Below are positions 43,001-56,406 of a stretch of DNA of 64,000 nucleotides, one piece after another. Each line of letters opens with the position of its first letter. Within the stretch, counting starts at the first letter, position 1. This DNA comes from Rhipicephalus microplus. Taxonomy: Eukaryota; Arthropoda; Arachnida; Ixodida; Ixodidae. The notes under the pieces were generated by a model. It ran no database searches, was not told the DNA's origin, and saw only the letters and a list, made by a program, of their open reading frames with translations. The position numbers and the translations under genes are program-made. The DNA lies in NCBI RefSeq assembly GCF_043290135.1, contig NW_027464603.1, positions 5,061,501 to 5,125,500 on the forward strand, in the 5' to 3' direction.

Positions 43001-46000
43001 AAACTCTGCAACTAGAAACTCCACGAATAGACACTCCAAAACTTGAGACTCCGCAACGACAGACTTCGCAACTAGAAACTCTGCAATTAGAAACTGCACA
43101 GCTAGAAACTTGCAACTGAAAACTCTGCAACTAAAACTCCGCAACTAGAAACTCCACAGCTAGAAACTCCACAACCAGAAACTCCACAACTAGAGACTCC
43201 ACAACTAGAAACTCCATGACTAGAAACTCCACAATTAGAAACTCCACAACTTGAGACTTTGCAACTAGAAACTCGGCAACTAGAAACTCAAGAACTAGAA
43301 ACTCCACAACTAGAAACTTCACAACTAGAAACTACACAACTTGAAACACCACAACTAGATACTCCGCAACTACAAATTCCACAACTAGAAACTCCACAAC
43401 TAGAAACTCCATAACTAGAAACTCCACAACTAGAGACTCCATAACTAGGAACTCCACAACTGGAAACTCCACAACTACCGACTCCACAACTACAGACTCC
43501 ACAACTAGAACCTCCACAGCTTGAGACTCAACAACTAGAAACTCTCCACAACTACGAACCCCACAACTACGAACCCAACAACTAGAAACTCCACAACTAA
43601 AAACTCCACAACTAGAAACTCCACAACTTAAGACTTCGCAACTAGAAACTCCACAACTAGAAACTCCACAACTAGAAACTCCACAACTTGAGACTCCGCA
43701 ACTAGAAATCTACAACTAGAAACTCCACAACTAAAAACTCCACAACTACAGACTCCACAACTACAAACTTCACAACTAGAAACTCCACAACCAGAAACTC
43801 CACAACTAGAAACTCCACAACTAGAAATTCCACAACCAGATACTCAACTACTAGAGACTCCACAACTAAAAACTCCACAACTAGAAACTCCACAACTAGA
43901 AACTCCACAACTAGAAACTCCGCGACTAGAAACCCAGCAACTAGAAACTCCACAACTAGAATCTCCACAGCTATTAATTCCACAACTTGAAACTCCACAA
44001 CTAGAAACTCCACACCTAGAAACTCCACAAATTGAGACTTCACAACTAGAAACTCGGCAACTAGAAACTCAACAACTAGAAACTTCACAACTTGAAACAC
44101 CACAAATAGATACTCCAGAACTACAAATTCCACAACTAGAAACTCCAAATTTAGAAACTCCGCAACTTGAAACTCCACAACTAGAAACTCCATAACTAGG
44201 AACTCCACAACTAGAAACTCCGCAACTAGAAACTCCACAGCTAGAACGTCCGCAACTAGAAACTCTGCAACTAGAAACTCCGCAATTAGAAACTCCACAA
44301 CTAGAGACTCCACAACTAGAGACTGCACAACTAGAGACTCCTCAACTAGAAACTCCATAGCTAGAAACTCCGCAACTAGAAACTCTACAACTAGAGACTC
44401 CGCAATGCTAAACTCTACAACTTGAAACTCTGCAACTACAAAATCCACAACTAGAAACTCCAAAACTGGGAACTCCGCAACTAGAAAGTCTACAACGAGA
44501 AACTCGAAAACTAAAACTCCAACTACAAACTCCACAACTAGAAACTCCACAACTAAAAACTCCACAACTAGACACTTCGCAACTAGAAAACTCCGCAACT
44601 AGAAACTCCACGACTAGACACTCCACAACTTGAGACTCCGCAACGACAGACTCCGCAACTAGAAACTTTGCAACTAGAACCTGCACAGCTAGAAACTTGC
44701 AACTCGAAACTCTGCAACTAGAAACTCCGCAACTAGAAACTCCACAGCTAGAAACTCCACAACTAGAAACTCCACAACTTGAAACACCACAACTAGATAC
44801 TCCACAACTACAAATTCCACAACTAGAAACTCCAACTTTAGAAACTCCGCAACTTGAAACTCCACAACTAGAAACTCCATAACTAGGAACTCCACAACTA
44901 GAAACTCCACAACTACAGACTCCACAACTACAAACTTCACAACTAGAAACTCCACAACCAGAAACTCCGCAACTATAAACTCCACAACTAGAAGTTCCAC
45001 AACCAGAGACTCAACAACTAGAGACTCCACAACTAAAAACTCCACAACTAGAAACCCAGCAACTAGAAACTCAACACCTATAAATTCTACAACTTGAAAC
45101 ACCACAACTAGAAACGCAAAAACTAGAAACTCCACACCTAGAAACTCCGCAACTAGAAACTCCACAACTAGAAACTCCACAACTTGAAACTATGCAACTA
45201 GAAACTCCGCAACTAGAAACTCCACAACTAGAAACTCCACAACTAGAATCTCCACAACTAGAGACTCCACAACTAGAGACTCCGCAACTAGAAACTCCAC
45301 AGCTAGAAACTCCGCAACTAGAAACTCCGCAACTAGAAACTCCACAACTAGAGACTCCGCAACTATAAACTCCACAACTTGAAACTCTGCAACTCGAAAA
45401 TCTGCAACTCGAAAATTCCCAACTAGAAACTACACAACTACAATCTCCGCAACTCGAAACTCCGCAACTACAAAATCCACAACTAGAAACTCCACAACTG
45501 GGAACTCCGCAACTAGAAAATCTACAACTAGAAACTCGAAAACTAAAAACTCCAACTAGAAACTCGACAACTAGAAACTCCACAACTAGACACTTCGCAA
45601 CTAGAAACTCCACAACTAGACATTCCACAACTAGAAAACTCTGCAACTAGAAACTCCACGAATAGACACTCCAAAACTTGAGACTCCGCAACGACAGACT
45701 TCGCAACTAGAAACTCTGCAACTAGAAACTGCACAGCTCGAAACTTGCAACTGGAAACTCTGCAACTAAAACTCCGCAACTAGAAACTCCACAGCTAGAA
45801 ACTCCACAACTAGAAACTCCACAACTAGAGACTCCACAACTAGAAACTCCATGACTAGAAACTCCACAATTAGAAACTCCACAACTTGAGACTTTGCAAC
45901 TAGAAACTCGGCAACTAGAAACTCAAGAACTAGAAACTCCACAACTAGAAACTTCACAACTAGAAACTACACAACTTGAAACACCACAACTAGATACTCC

Positions 46001-48300
46001 GCAACTACAAATTCCACAACTAGAAACTCCACAACTAGAAACTCCATAACTAGAAACTCCACAACTAGAGACTCCATAACTAGGAACTCCACAACTGGAA
46101 ACTCCACAACTACCGACTCCACAACTACAGACTCCACAACTAGAACCTCCACAGCTTGAGACTCAACAACTAGAAACTCTCCACAACTACGAACCCCACA
46201 ACTACGAACCCAACAACTAGAAACTCCACAACTAAAAACTCCACAACTAGAAACTCCACAACTTAAGACTTCGCAACTAGAAACTCCACAACTAGAAACT
46301 CCACAACTAGAGACTCCGCAACTATAAACTCCACAACTTGAAACTCTGCAATTCGAAACTCTGCAACTCGAAAATTCCCAACTAGAAACTACAAAACTAC
46401 AATCTCCGCAACTCGAAACTCCGCAACTACAAAATCCACAACTAGAAACTCCACAACTGGGAACTCCGCAACTAGAAAATCTACAACTAGAAACTCGAAA
46501 ACTAAAAACTCCAACTAGAAACTCGACAACTAGAAACTCCACAACTAGACACTTCGCAACTAGAAACTCCACAACTAGACATTCCACAACTAGAAAACTC
46601 TGCAACTAGAAACTACACGAATAGACACTCCAAAACTTGAGACTCCGCAACGACAGACTTCGCAACTAGAAACTCTGCAACTAGAAACTGCACAGCTAGA
46701 AACTTGCAACTGGAAACTCTGCAACTAAAACTCCGCAACTAGAAACTCCACAGCTAGAAACTCCACAACTAGAAACTCCACAACTAGAGACTCCACAACT
46801 AGAAACTCCATGACTAGAAACTCCACAATTAGAAACTCCACAACTTGAGACTTTGCAACTAGAAACTCGGCAACTAGAAACTCAAGAACTAGAAACTCCA
46901 CAACTAGAAACTTCACAACTAGAAACTACACAACTTGAAACACCACAACTAGATACTCCGCAACTACAAATTCCACAACTAGAAACTCCACAACTAGAAA
47001 CTCCATAACTAGAAACTCCACAACTAGAGACTCCATAACTAGGAACTCCACAACTGGAAACTCCACAACTACCGACTCCACAACTACAGACTCCGCAACT
47101 AGAACCTCCACAGCTTGAGACTCAACAACTAGAAACTCTCCACAACTACGAACCCCACAGCTACGAACCCAACAACTAGAAACTCCACAACTAGAAACTC
47201 CACAACTAGAAACTCCACAACTTGAGACTCCGCAACTAGAAATCTACAACTAGAAACTCTAAAACTAAATAGTCCAACTGGAAACTGCACAACTAGAAAC
47301 TCCACACCTATAAATTCCACACCTAAAACTCCACAACTATAAACTCCACAACTAGGAACTCCGCAACTAGATAATCTACAACTAGAAACTTGAAAACTAA
47401 AAAATCCAACTAGAAACACCACAACTAGAAACTCCGCAACTAGAAACTCCACAACTAGACACTTCGCAACTACAAACTCCAAAACTAGAGACTTCACAAC
47501 TAGAAAACTCCGCCACTAGAAACTCCACGACTAGACACTCCCCAACTTGAGACTCCGCAACGACAGACTCCGCAACTAGAAACTCTGCAACTAGAAACTC
47601 CGAAAGTAGAAACTCCACAGCTAGAAACTTGCAACTAGAAACTCTGCAACTAGAAACTCCACAGCTAGAAACTCCACAACTAGAAACTCCACAACTAGAG
47701 ACTCCACAACTAGAAACTCCATGACTAGAACCTCCACAACTAGAGACTCCACAACTAGAAACTCCACCACTTGAGACTCCATAACTAAAAATTCCACAAC
47801 TACGAACCTCACAACTTGAAACTCCACAACTAGAAACTCCACAACTACAGACTCCACAACTACACACATCACAACTAGAAACTCCACAACCAGAAACTCC
47901 GCAACTAGAAACTCCACAACTAGAAATTCCACAACCAGAGACTCAACAACTAGAGACTCCACAACTAAAAACTCCACAGCTAGAAACCCCACAACTAGAA
48001 ACTCCGCAAATAGAAACCCAGCAACTAGAAACTCCACAACTAGAATCTCTACACCTATTAATTCCACAACTTGAAACTCCACAACTAGAAACTCCACAAC
48101 TAGAAACTCTACAACTAGAAACTATGCAACTAGAAACTCCGCAACTAGAAACTCCACAGCTAGAACGTCCGCAACCAGAAACTATGCAACTAGAAACTCC
48201 GCAATTAGAAACTCCACAGCTAGAAACTCCGCAATTAGAAACTCCACAGCTAGAAACTCCACAACTAGAGACTCCACAACTAGAGACTGCACAACTAGAA
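40091..48300. repeat. 8,214-bp higher-order unit, copy 2
   Basis: This follows copy 1 in the same orientation. Private substitutions include ACACACATC near 47,870 where copy 1 has ACAAACATC, AAATAGTCC near 47,265 where copy 1 has AAAAAGTCC, and CCCCACAGCTACG near 47,155 where copy 1 has CCCCACAACTACG. Similarity to copy 1 ends near 48,400, where a CTTGGCAAC unit marks entry into the P block. No insertion or other sequence was seen inside. Confidence 0.88.
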
Positions 48301-48382
48301 ACTCCGCAACTAGAAACTCCACAGCTAGAAACTCCGCAACTAGAAACTCCACAACTAGAGACTCCGCAACTCTAAACTCCAC

Positions 48383-51174
48383 AATTTGAACTCTGCAACT
48401 CGAAACTTGGCAACTAAAAAATCCCCAACTAGAAACTACACAACCTGAATTTCCGCAACTCGAAACTCCTCAACTACAAAATCCACCACTAGAAACTCCA
48501 CAACTGGGAAATCCGCAACTAGAAAATCTACATATAGAAACTCGAAAACTAAAAACTACAACTAGAATCTCCACAACTAGAAACACCACAACTAGAAACT
48601 CCAAAACTAGAAACTCCACAACTAGACATTTCGCAACTAGAAACTCCACAACTAGACACTCCACAACTAGAAAACTCCGCAATTAGAAACTCCACGACTA
48701 GACACTCCACAACTTGAGACTTCGCAACGACACACTCCGCAACTAGAAACTTTGCCACTAGAACCTGCACAGCTAGAAACTTGCAACTCGAAACTCTGCA
48801 ACTAGAAACTCCGCAACTAGAAACTCCACAGCTAGAAACTCCACAACTAGAAACTCCACAACCAGAAACTCCGCAACTAGAAACTCCGCAACTAGAAACT
48901 CCACAACTAGAGACTCCGCAACTGTAAACTCCACAACTTGAAACTCTGCAACTCGAAACTCTGCGAATAGAAAATTCCCTACTAAAAACTACACAACTAC
49001 AATCTCCGCAACTCGAAAATCCGCAACTACAAAATCCACAACTAGAAACTCCACAACTGGGAACTCCGCAACTAGAAAATCTACAACTAGAAACTCGAAA
49101 ACTAAAAACTCCAACTAGAAACTCCACAACTAGAAACTTCACAACTAGAAACTCCACAACTAGACACTTCGCAACTCGAAACTCTGCAACTAAAACTCCG
49201 CAACTAGAAACTCCACAACTAGAGACTCCAAAACTAGAAACTCCATGACTAGAAACTTCACAATTAGAAACTCCACAACTAGAAACTCCACAACTTGAGA
49301 CTTTGCAACTAGAAACTCGGCAACTAGAAACTCAACAACTAGAAACTCCACAACTAGGAACTTCACAACTAGAAACTCCACAACTTGAAACATCACAACT
49401 AGATACTCCGCAACTACAAATTCCAACACTAGAAACTCCACAACTAGAAACTCCATAACTAGAAACTCCGCAACTAGAAACTCCACAACTAGACTCCATA
49501 ACTAGGAACTCCACAACTAGAAACTCCACAACTACAGACTCCACAACTACAGACTCCACAACTAGAAACTCCACAGCTAGAGACTCCACAACTAGAAATT
49601 CTATAACTAGAAACTCCACAACTACGAACCTCACAACTAGAAACTCCACAAGTAGAAACTCCACAACTTGGGACTTCGCAACTTTAAACTCCACAACTAG
49701 AAACTCCACAACTAGAAACTCCACAACTGCGAACCTCACAACTAGTAACTCCACAACTAGAAACTCCGCAACTAGACAATCCACAGCTAGAAACTCCACA
49801 ACTTGAGACTTCGCAACTAGACACTCGGCAACTAGAAACTCCACCACTAGAAACTCCACAACTAGAAACTCCACAAATTGAAACACCACAACTAGATACT
49901 CCACAATTACAAATTCCACAACTTGACACAACTAGAAACTCCGCAACTAGAAACTCCCCAACTAGAAACTCCACAACTAGAGACTCCATAACTTGAAACA
50001 CCAACCCTAGATACTCCACAGCTACAAATTCCACATCTAGAAACTCCAAATTTAGAAACTCCGCAACTAGAAACTTTGCAACTTTAAACTCCACAACTAG
50101 ACACTCCATAACTAGGAACTCAACAGCAAGAAACTCCACAACTACAGACTCCACAACTACAAACTCCACAACTAGAAACTCCACAACTGGAAACTCCGCA
50201 ACTAGAAACTCCGCAACTAGAAACTCCACAACAAGAAATTCCACAACTGGAGACTCAAGAACTTTAGACTCCACAACTAAAAACTCCACAACTTGACACT
50301 TCGCAACTAGAAACTCGGCAACTAGAAACTCAACAACTAGAAACTCCACGACTAGAAACTCCACAACTAGAAACTCTACAACTTGAAACACCACAACTAG
50401 ATACTTCACAACTACAAATTCCACGACTAGAAACTCCAAATTTAGAAACTCCACAACTAGAAACTCCGCAACTTAACACTCCACAACTAGAGACTCCATA
50501 ACTAGGAACTCCACAACTAGAAACTCCACAACTACAGACTCCACAACTACAAACTTCGCAAATATAAACTCCACAACCAGAAACTCCGCAACTACAAAAT
50601 CTACAACTAGAAACTCGAAAACTAAAAACTGCAACTACAAACTCCACAACTAGAAACTCCACAACTAGAAACTCCACAACTAGACACTTCGCAACTAGAA
50701 GCTCCACAACTAGACACTCCACAACTAGAAAACTCCGCAACTAGAAACTCCACGACTAGACACTCCAAAACTTGAGACTCCTCAACGACAGACTTCGCAA
50801 CTAGAAACTCTGCAACTAAAACTCCGCAACTAGAAACTCCACAGCTAGAAACTATACAACTAGAAACTCCATAACTAGAGACCCCACAACTAGAAACTCC
50901 ATGACTAGAAACTCCACAATTAGAAACTCCGTAACTTGAGACTTTGCAACTAGAAACTCGGCAACTAGAAACTCAACAACTAGAAACTCCACAACTAGAA
51001 ACTTCACAACTTGAAACACCACAACTAGATACTCCACAACTACAAATTCCACAACTAGAAACTCCACAACTAGAGACTCCATAACCAGGAACTCCACAAC
51101 TAGAAACTCCACAACTACAGACTCCACAACTACAGACTCCACAACTAGAAACTCCACAGCTAGAGATTCCACAA
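48383..51174. repeat. P block, copy 1
   Basis: The block starts at the AATTTGAACTCTGC string and the CTTGGCAAC unit. Copies start at about 53,810 (separation 5,427 bp) and 61,854 (13,471 bp), and a hybrid at 58,156. Distinctive units are a CACAC variant of the cassette landmark near 48,730, ACTAGACTCC (a short unit) near 49,490, and TTGACACAAC (a short unit) near 49,921. This copy retains the 195 bp that copy 2 lacks. Confidence 0.82.
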
Positions 51175-53809
51175 CTAGAAACTCTCCACAACTACGAACT
51201 CCACAACTACCAACCCGACAACTAGAAACTCCACAACTAAAAACTCCGCAACTAGAAACTCCACAACTGGAAACACCACAACTAGAATCTCCACAACTTG
51301 AAACTCCACAACTACGAACCTCACAACTAGAAACTCCACAACTACAAACTCTACAACTTGAGACACCGCAACTAGAAATCTACAACTAGAAACTCGGAAA
51401 CCAGAAAGTACAACTAGAAACTGCACAACTAGAAACTCCACACCTATAAATTCCACAACTTAAAACTCCACAACTAGAAACTCCACAACTAGGAACTCCG
51501 CAACTAGAAAATCTACAACTAGAAACTTGAAAACTAAAATATCAATCTAGAAACACCACAACTAGAAACTCCACAACTAGAAACTCTACAACTAGACACT
51601 TCGCAACTAGAAAGTCCACAACTAGAGACTTCACAACTAGAAAACTCCACAACTATAAACTCCACGGCTAGACACTCCCCAACTTGAGACTCCACAACGA
51701 CAGACTCCGCAACTAGAAACTCCGAAAGTAGAAACTCCACAGCTAGAAACTTGCAACTAGAAACTCTGCAACTAGAAACTCCACAGCTAGAAACTCGACA
51801 ACTAGAAACTCCACAACTAGAGACTCCACAACTAGAAACTTCATGACTAGAACCTCCACAACTAGAGACTCCACAACAAGAAACTCCACAACTTGAGACT
51901 CCACAACTAGAAATTCCACAACTATGAACCTCACAACTTGAAACTCCACAACTAGAAACTCCACAGCTACAGACTCCACAACTAGAAACTCCACAACCAG
52001 AAACTCCGCAACTATAAACTCCACAATTAGAAGTTCCACAACCAGAGACTCAACAACTAGAGACTCCACAACTAGAGACTCCACAACTAAAAACTCCACA
52101 GCCAGAAACTCCACAACTAGAAACTCCACAACTAGAAATTCCGCAAATAGAAACCCAGCAACTAGAAACTCTACAACTAGAATCTCCACACCTATTAATT
52201 CCACAACTTGAAACTCCACAACTAGAAACTCCGCAACTAGAAACTCCACACCTAGAAACTCCGCAACTAGAAACTCCACAACTAGAAACTCCACAACTAG
52301 AAACTCCACAACTTGAAACACCACAACTACATACTCCACAACCACAAATTCCACAACTAGAAACTCCAAATTTAGAAACTCCGCAACTTGAAACTCCACA
52401 ACTAGAAACTCCATAACTAGGAACTCCACAACTAGAAACTCCACAACTACAGACTCCACAACTACAAACATCACAACTAGAAACTCCACAACCAGAAACT
52501 CCGCAACTATGAACTCCACAACTAGAAGTTCCACAACCAGAGACTCAACAACTAGAGACTCCACAACTAAAAACTCCACAACTAGAAACTCCACAACTAG
52601 AAACTCCACAACTAGAAACCCAGCAACTAGAAACTCAACATCTATAAATTCTACAACTTGAAACACCACAACTAGAAACGCAAAAACTAGAAACTCCACA
52701 CCTAGAAACTCCGCAACTAGAAACTCCACAGCTAGAACGTCCGCAACTAGAAACTCTGCAACTAGAAACTCCGCAATTAGAAACTCCACAGCTAGAAACT
52801 CCGCAATTAGAAACTCCACAGCTAGAAACTCCACAACTAGAAACACCACAACTAGAAACTCCGCAACTAGAAACTCCACAACTAGACACTTCGCAACTAC
52901 AAACTCCAAAACTAGAGACTTCACAACTAGAAAACTCCGCCACTAGAAACTCCACGACTAGACACTCCCCAACTTGAGACTCCGCAACGACAGACTCCGC
53001 AACTAGAAACTCTGCAACTAGAAACTCCGAAAGTAGAAACTCCACAGCTAGAAACTTGCAACTAGAAACTCTGCAACTAGAAACTCCACAGCTAGAAACT
53101 CCACAACTAGAAACTCCACAACTAGAGACTCCACAACTAGAAACTCCATGACTAGAACCTCCACAACTAGAGACTCCACAACTAGAAACTCCACCACTTG
53201 AGACTCCATAACTAAAAATTCCACAACTACGAACCTCACAACTTGAAACTCCACAACTAGAAACTCCACAACTACAGACTCCACAACTACAAACATCACA
53301 ACTAGAAACTCCACAACCAGAAACTCCACAACTAGAAACTCCACAACTAGAAATTCCACAACCAGAGACTCAACAACTAGAGACTCCACAACTAAAAACT
53401 CCACAGCTAGAAACCCCACAACTAGAAACTCCGCAAATAGAAACCCAGCAACTAGAAACTCCACAACTAGAATCTCTACACCTATTAATTCCACAACTTG
53501 AAACTCCACAACTAGAAACTCCACAACTAGAAACTCTACAACTAGAAACTATGCAACTAGAAACTCCGCAACTAGAAACTCCACAGCTAGAACGTCCGCA
53601 ACCAGAAACTCTGCAACTAGAAACTCCGCAATTAGAAACTCCACAGCTAGAAACTCCGCAATTAGAAACTCCACAGCTAGAAACTCCACAACTAGAGACT
53701 CCACAACTAGAGACTGCACAACTAGAAACTCCGCAACTAGAAACTCCACAGCTAGAAACTCCGCAACTAGAACCTCCACAACTAGAGACTCCGCAACTCT
53801 AAACTCCAC
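51175..53809. repeat. Q block, copy 1
   Basis: The block opens with the 282-bp core also present at 1,705, 11,448, 56,407 and 59,204. It contains the cassette at about 51,698 and another at about 52,987. Two AACGTCCGC units lie 855 bp apart (near 52,731 and 53,586), embedded in matching strings. The full-length partner is at 59,204-61,853 (separation 8,029 then 8,044 bp; the 15-bp step is an extra unit near 59,755). Confidence 0.82.
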
Positions 53810-56406
53810 AATTTGAACTCTGCAACTCGAAACTTGGCAACTAAAAAATCCCCAACTAGAAACTACACAACCTGAATTTCCGCAACTCGAAACTCCTCAA
53901 CTACAAAATCCACCACTAGAAACTCCACAACTGGGAAATCCGCAACTAGAAAATCTACATATAGAAACTCGAAAACTAAAAACTACAACTAGAATCTCCA
54001 CAACTAGAAACACCACAACTAGAAACTCCAAAACTAGAAACTACACAACTAGACATTTCGCAACTAGAAACTCCACAACTAGACACTCCACAACTAGAAA
54101 ACTCCGCAATTAGAAACTCCACGACTAGACACTCCACAACTTGAGACTTCGCAACGACACACTCCGCAACTAGAAACTTTGCCACTAGAACCTGCACAGC
54201 TAGAAACTTGCAACTCGAAACTCTGCAACTAGAAACTCCGCAACTAGAAACTCCGCAACTAGAAACTCCACAACTAGAAACTCCACAACCAGAAACTCCG
54301 CAACTAGAAACTCCGCAACTAGAAACTCCACAACTAGAGACACCGCAACTGTAAACTCCACAACTTGAAACTCTGCAACTCGAAACTCTGCGAATAGAAA
54401 ATTCCCTACTAAAAACTACACAACTACAATCTCCGCAACTCGAAAATCCGCAACTACAAAATCCACAACTAGAAACTCCACAACTGGGAACTCCGCAACT
54501 AGAAAATCTACAACTAGAAACTCGAAAACTAAAAACTCCAACTAGAAACTCCACAACTAGAAACTTCACAACTAGAAACTCCACAACTAGACACTTAGCA
54601 ACTCGAAACTCTGCAACTAAAACTCCGCAACTAGAAACTCCACAACTAGAGACTCCAAAACTAGAAACTCCATGACTAGAAACTTCACAATTAGAAACTC
54701 CACAACTAGAAACTCCACAACTTGAGACTTTGCAACTAGAAACTCGGCAACTAGAAACTCAACAACTAGAAACTCCACAACTAGGAACTTCACAACTAGA
54801 AACTCCACAACTTGAAACATCACAACTAGATACTCCGCAACTACAAATTCCAACACTAGAAACTCCACAACTAGAAACTCCATAACTAGAAACTCCGCAA
54901 CTAGAAACTCCACAACTAGACTCCATAACTAGGAACTCCACAACTAGAAACTCCACAACTACAGACTCCACAACTACAGACTCCACAACTAGAAACTCCG
55001 CAACTAGACAATCCACAGCTAGAAACTCCACAACTTGAGACTTCGCAACTAGACACTCGGCAACTAGAAACTCCACCACTAGAAACTCCACAACTAGAAA
55101 CTCCACAAATTGAAACACCACAACTAGATACTCCACAATTACAAATTCCACAACTTGACACAACTAGAAACTCCGCAACTAGAAACTCCCCAACTAGAAA
55201 CTCCACAACTAGAGACTCCATAACTTGAAACACCAACCCTAGATACTCCACAGCTACAAATTCCACATCTAGAAACTCCAAATTTAGAAACTCCGCAACT
55301 AGAAACTTTGCAACTTTAAACTCCACAACTAGACACTCCATAACTAGGAACTCAACAGCAAGAAACTCCACAACTACAGACTCCACAACTACAAACTCCA
55401 CAACTAGAAACTCCACAACTGGAAACTCCGCAACTAGAAACTCCGCAACTAGAAACTCCACAACAAGAAATTCCACAACTGGAGACTCAAGAACTTTAGA
55501 CTCCACAACTAAAAACTCCACAACTTGACACTTCGCAACTAGAAACTCGGCAACTAGAAACTCAACAACTAGAAACTCCACGACTAGAAACTCCACAACT
55601 AGAAACTCTACAACTTGAAACACCACAACTAGATACTCCACAACTACAAATTCCACGACTAGAAACTCCAAATTTAGAAACTCCACAACTAGAAACTCCG
55701 CAACTTAACACTCCACAACTAGAGACTCCATAACTAGGAACTCCACAACTAGAAACTCCACAACTACAGACTCCACAACTACAAACTTCGCAAATATAAA
55801 CTCCACAACCAGAAACTCCGCAACTACAAAATCTACAACTAGAAACTCGAAAACTAAAAACTGCAACTACAAACTCCACAACTAGAAACTCCACAACTAG
55901 AAACTCCACAACTAGACACTTCGCAACTAGAAGCTCCACAACTAGACACTCCACAACTAGAAAACTCCGCAACTAGAAACTCCACGACTAGACACTCCAA
56001 AACTTGAGACTCCTCAACGACAGACTTCGCAACTAGAAACTCTGCAACTAAAACTCCGCAACTAGAAACTCCACAGCTAGAAACTATACAACTAGAAACT
56101 CCATAACTAGAGACCCCACAACTAGAAACTCCATGACTAGAAACTCCACAATTAGAAACTCCGTAACTTGAGACTTTGCAACTAGAAACTCGGCAACTAG
56201 AAACTCAACAACTAGAAACTCCACAACTAGAAACTTCACAACTTGAAACACCACAACTAGATACTCCGCAACTACAAATTCCACAACTAGAAACTCCACA
56301 ACTAGAGACTCCATAACCAGGAACTCCACAACTAGAAACTCCACAACTACAGACTCCACAACTACAGACTCCACAACTAGAAACTCCACAGCTAGAGATT
56401 CCACAA
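53810..56406. repeat. P block, copy 2, with a 195-bp deletion
   Basis: The left part matches 48,383 onward at 5,427 bp. From about 55,003 the separation is 5,232 bp. The missing 195 bp equals thirteen 15-bp units, corresponding to about 49,576-49,770 of copy 1. Both P copy 1 and the copy at 61,854 keep this segment, so the loss is private to this copy. Confidence 0.85.

Noticed and set aside
12535..48300. Dismissing the large near-identical duplications as assembly errors
   Set aside because: Private substitutions and whole-unit gains or losses separate the copies, which a simple duplicated contig would not show. An assembly cause cannot be excluded without reads, so the caution is kept in the findings.
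50030..50045. XbaI-like TCTAGA palindromes as functional sites
   Set aside because: They occur sporadically when the base before CTAGA is T, with no conserved context, and look like chance variants of the unit.
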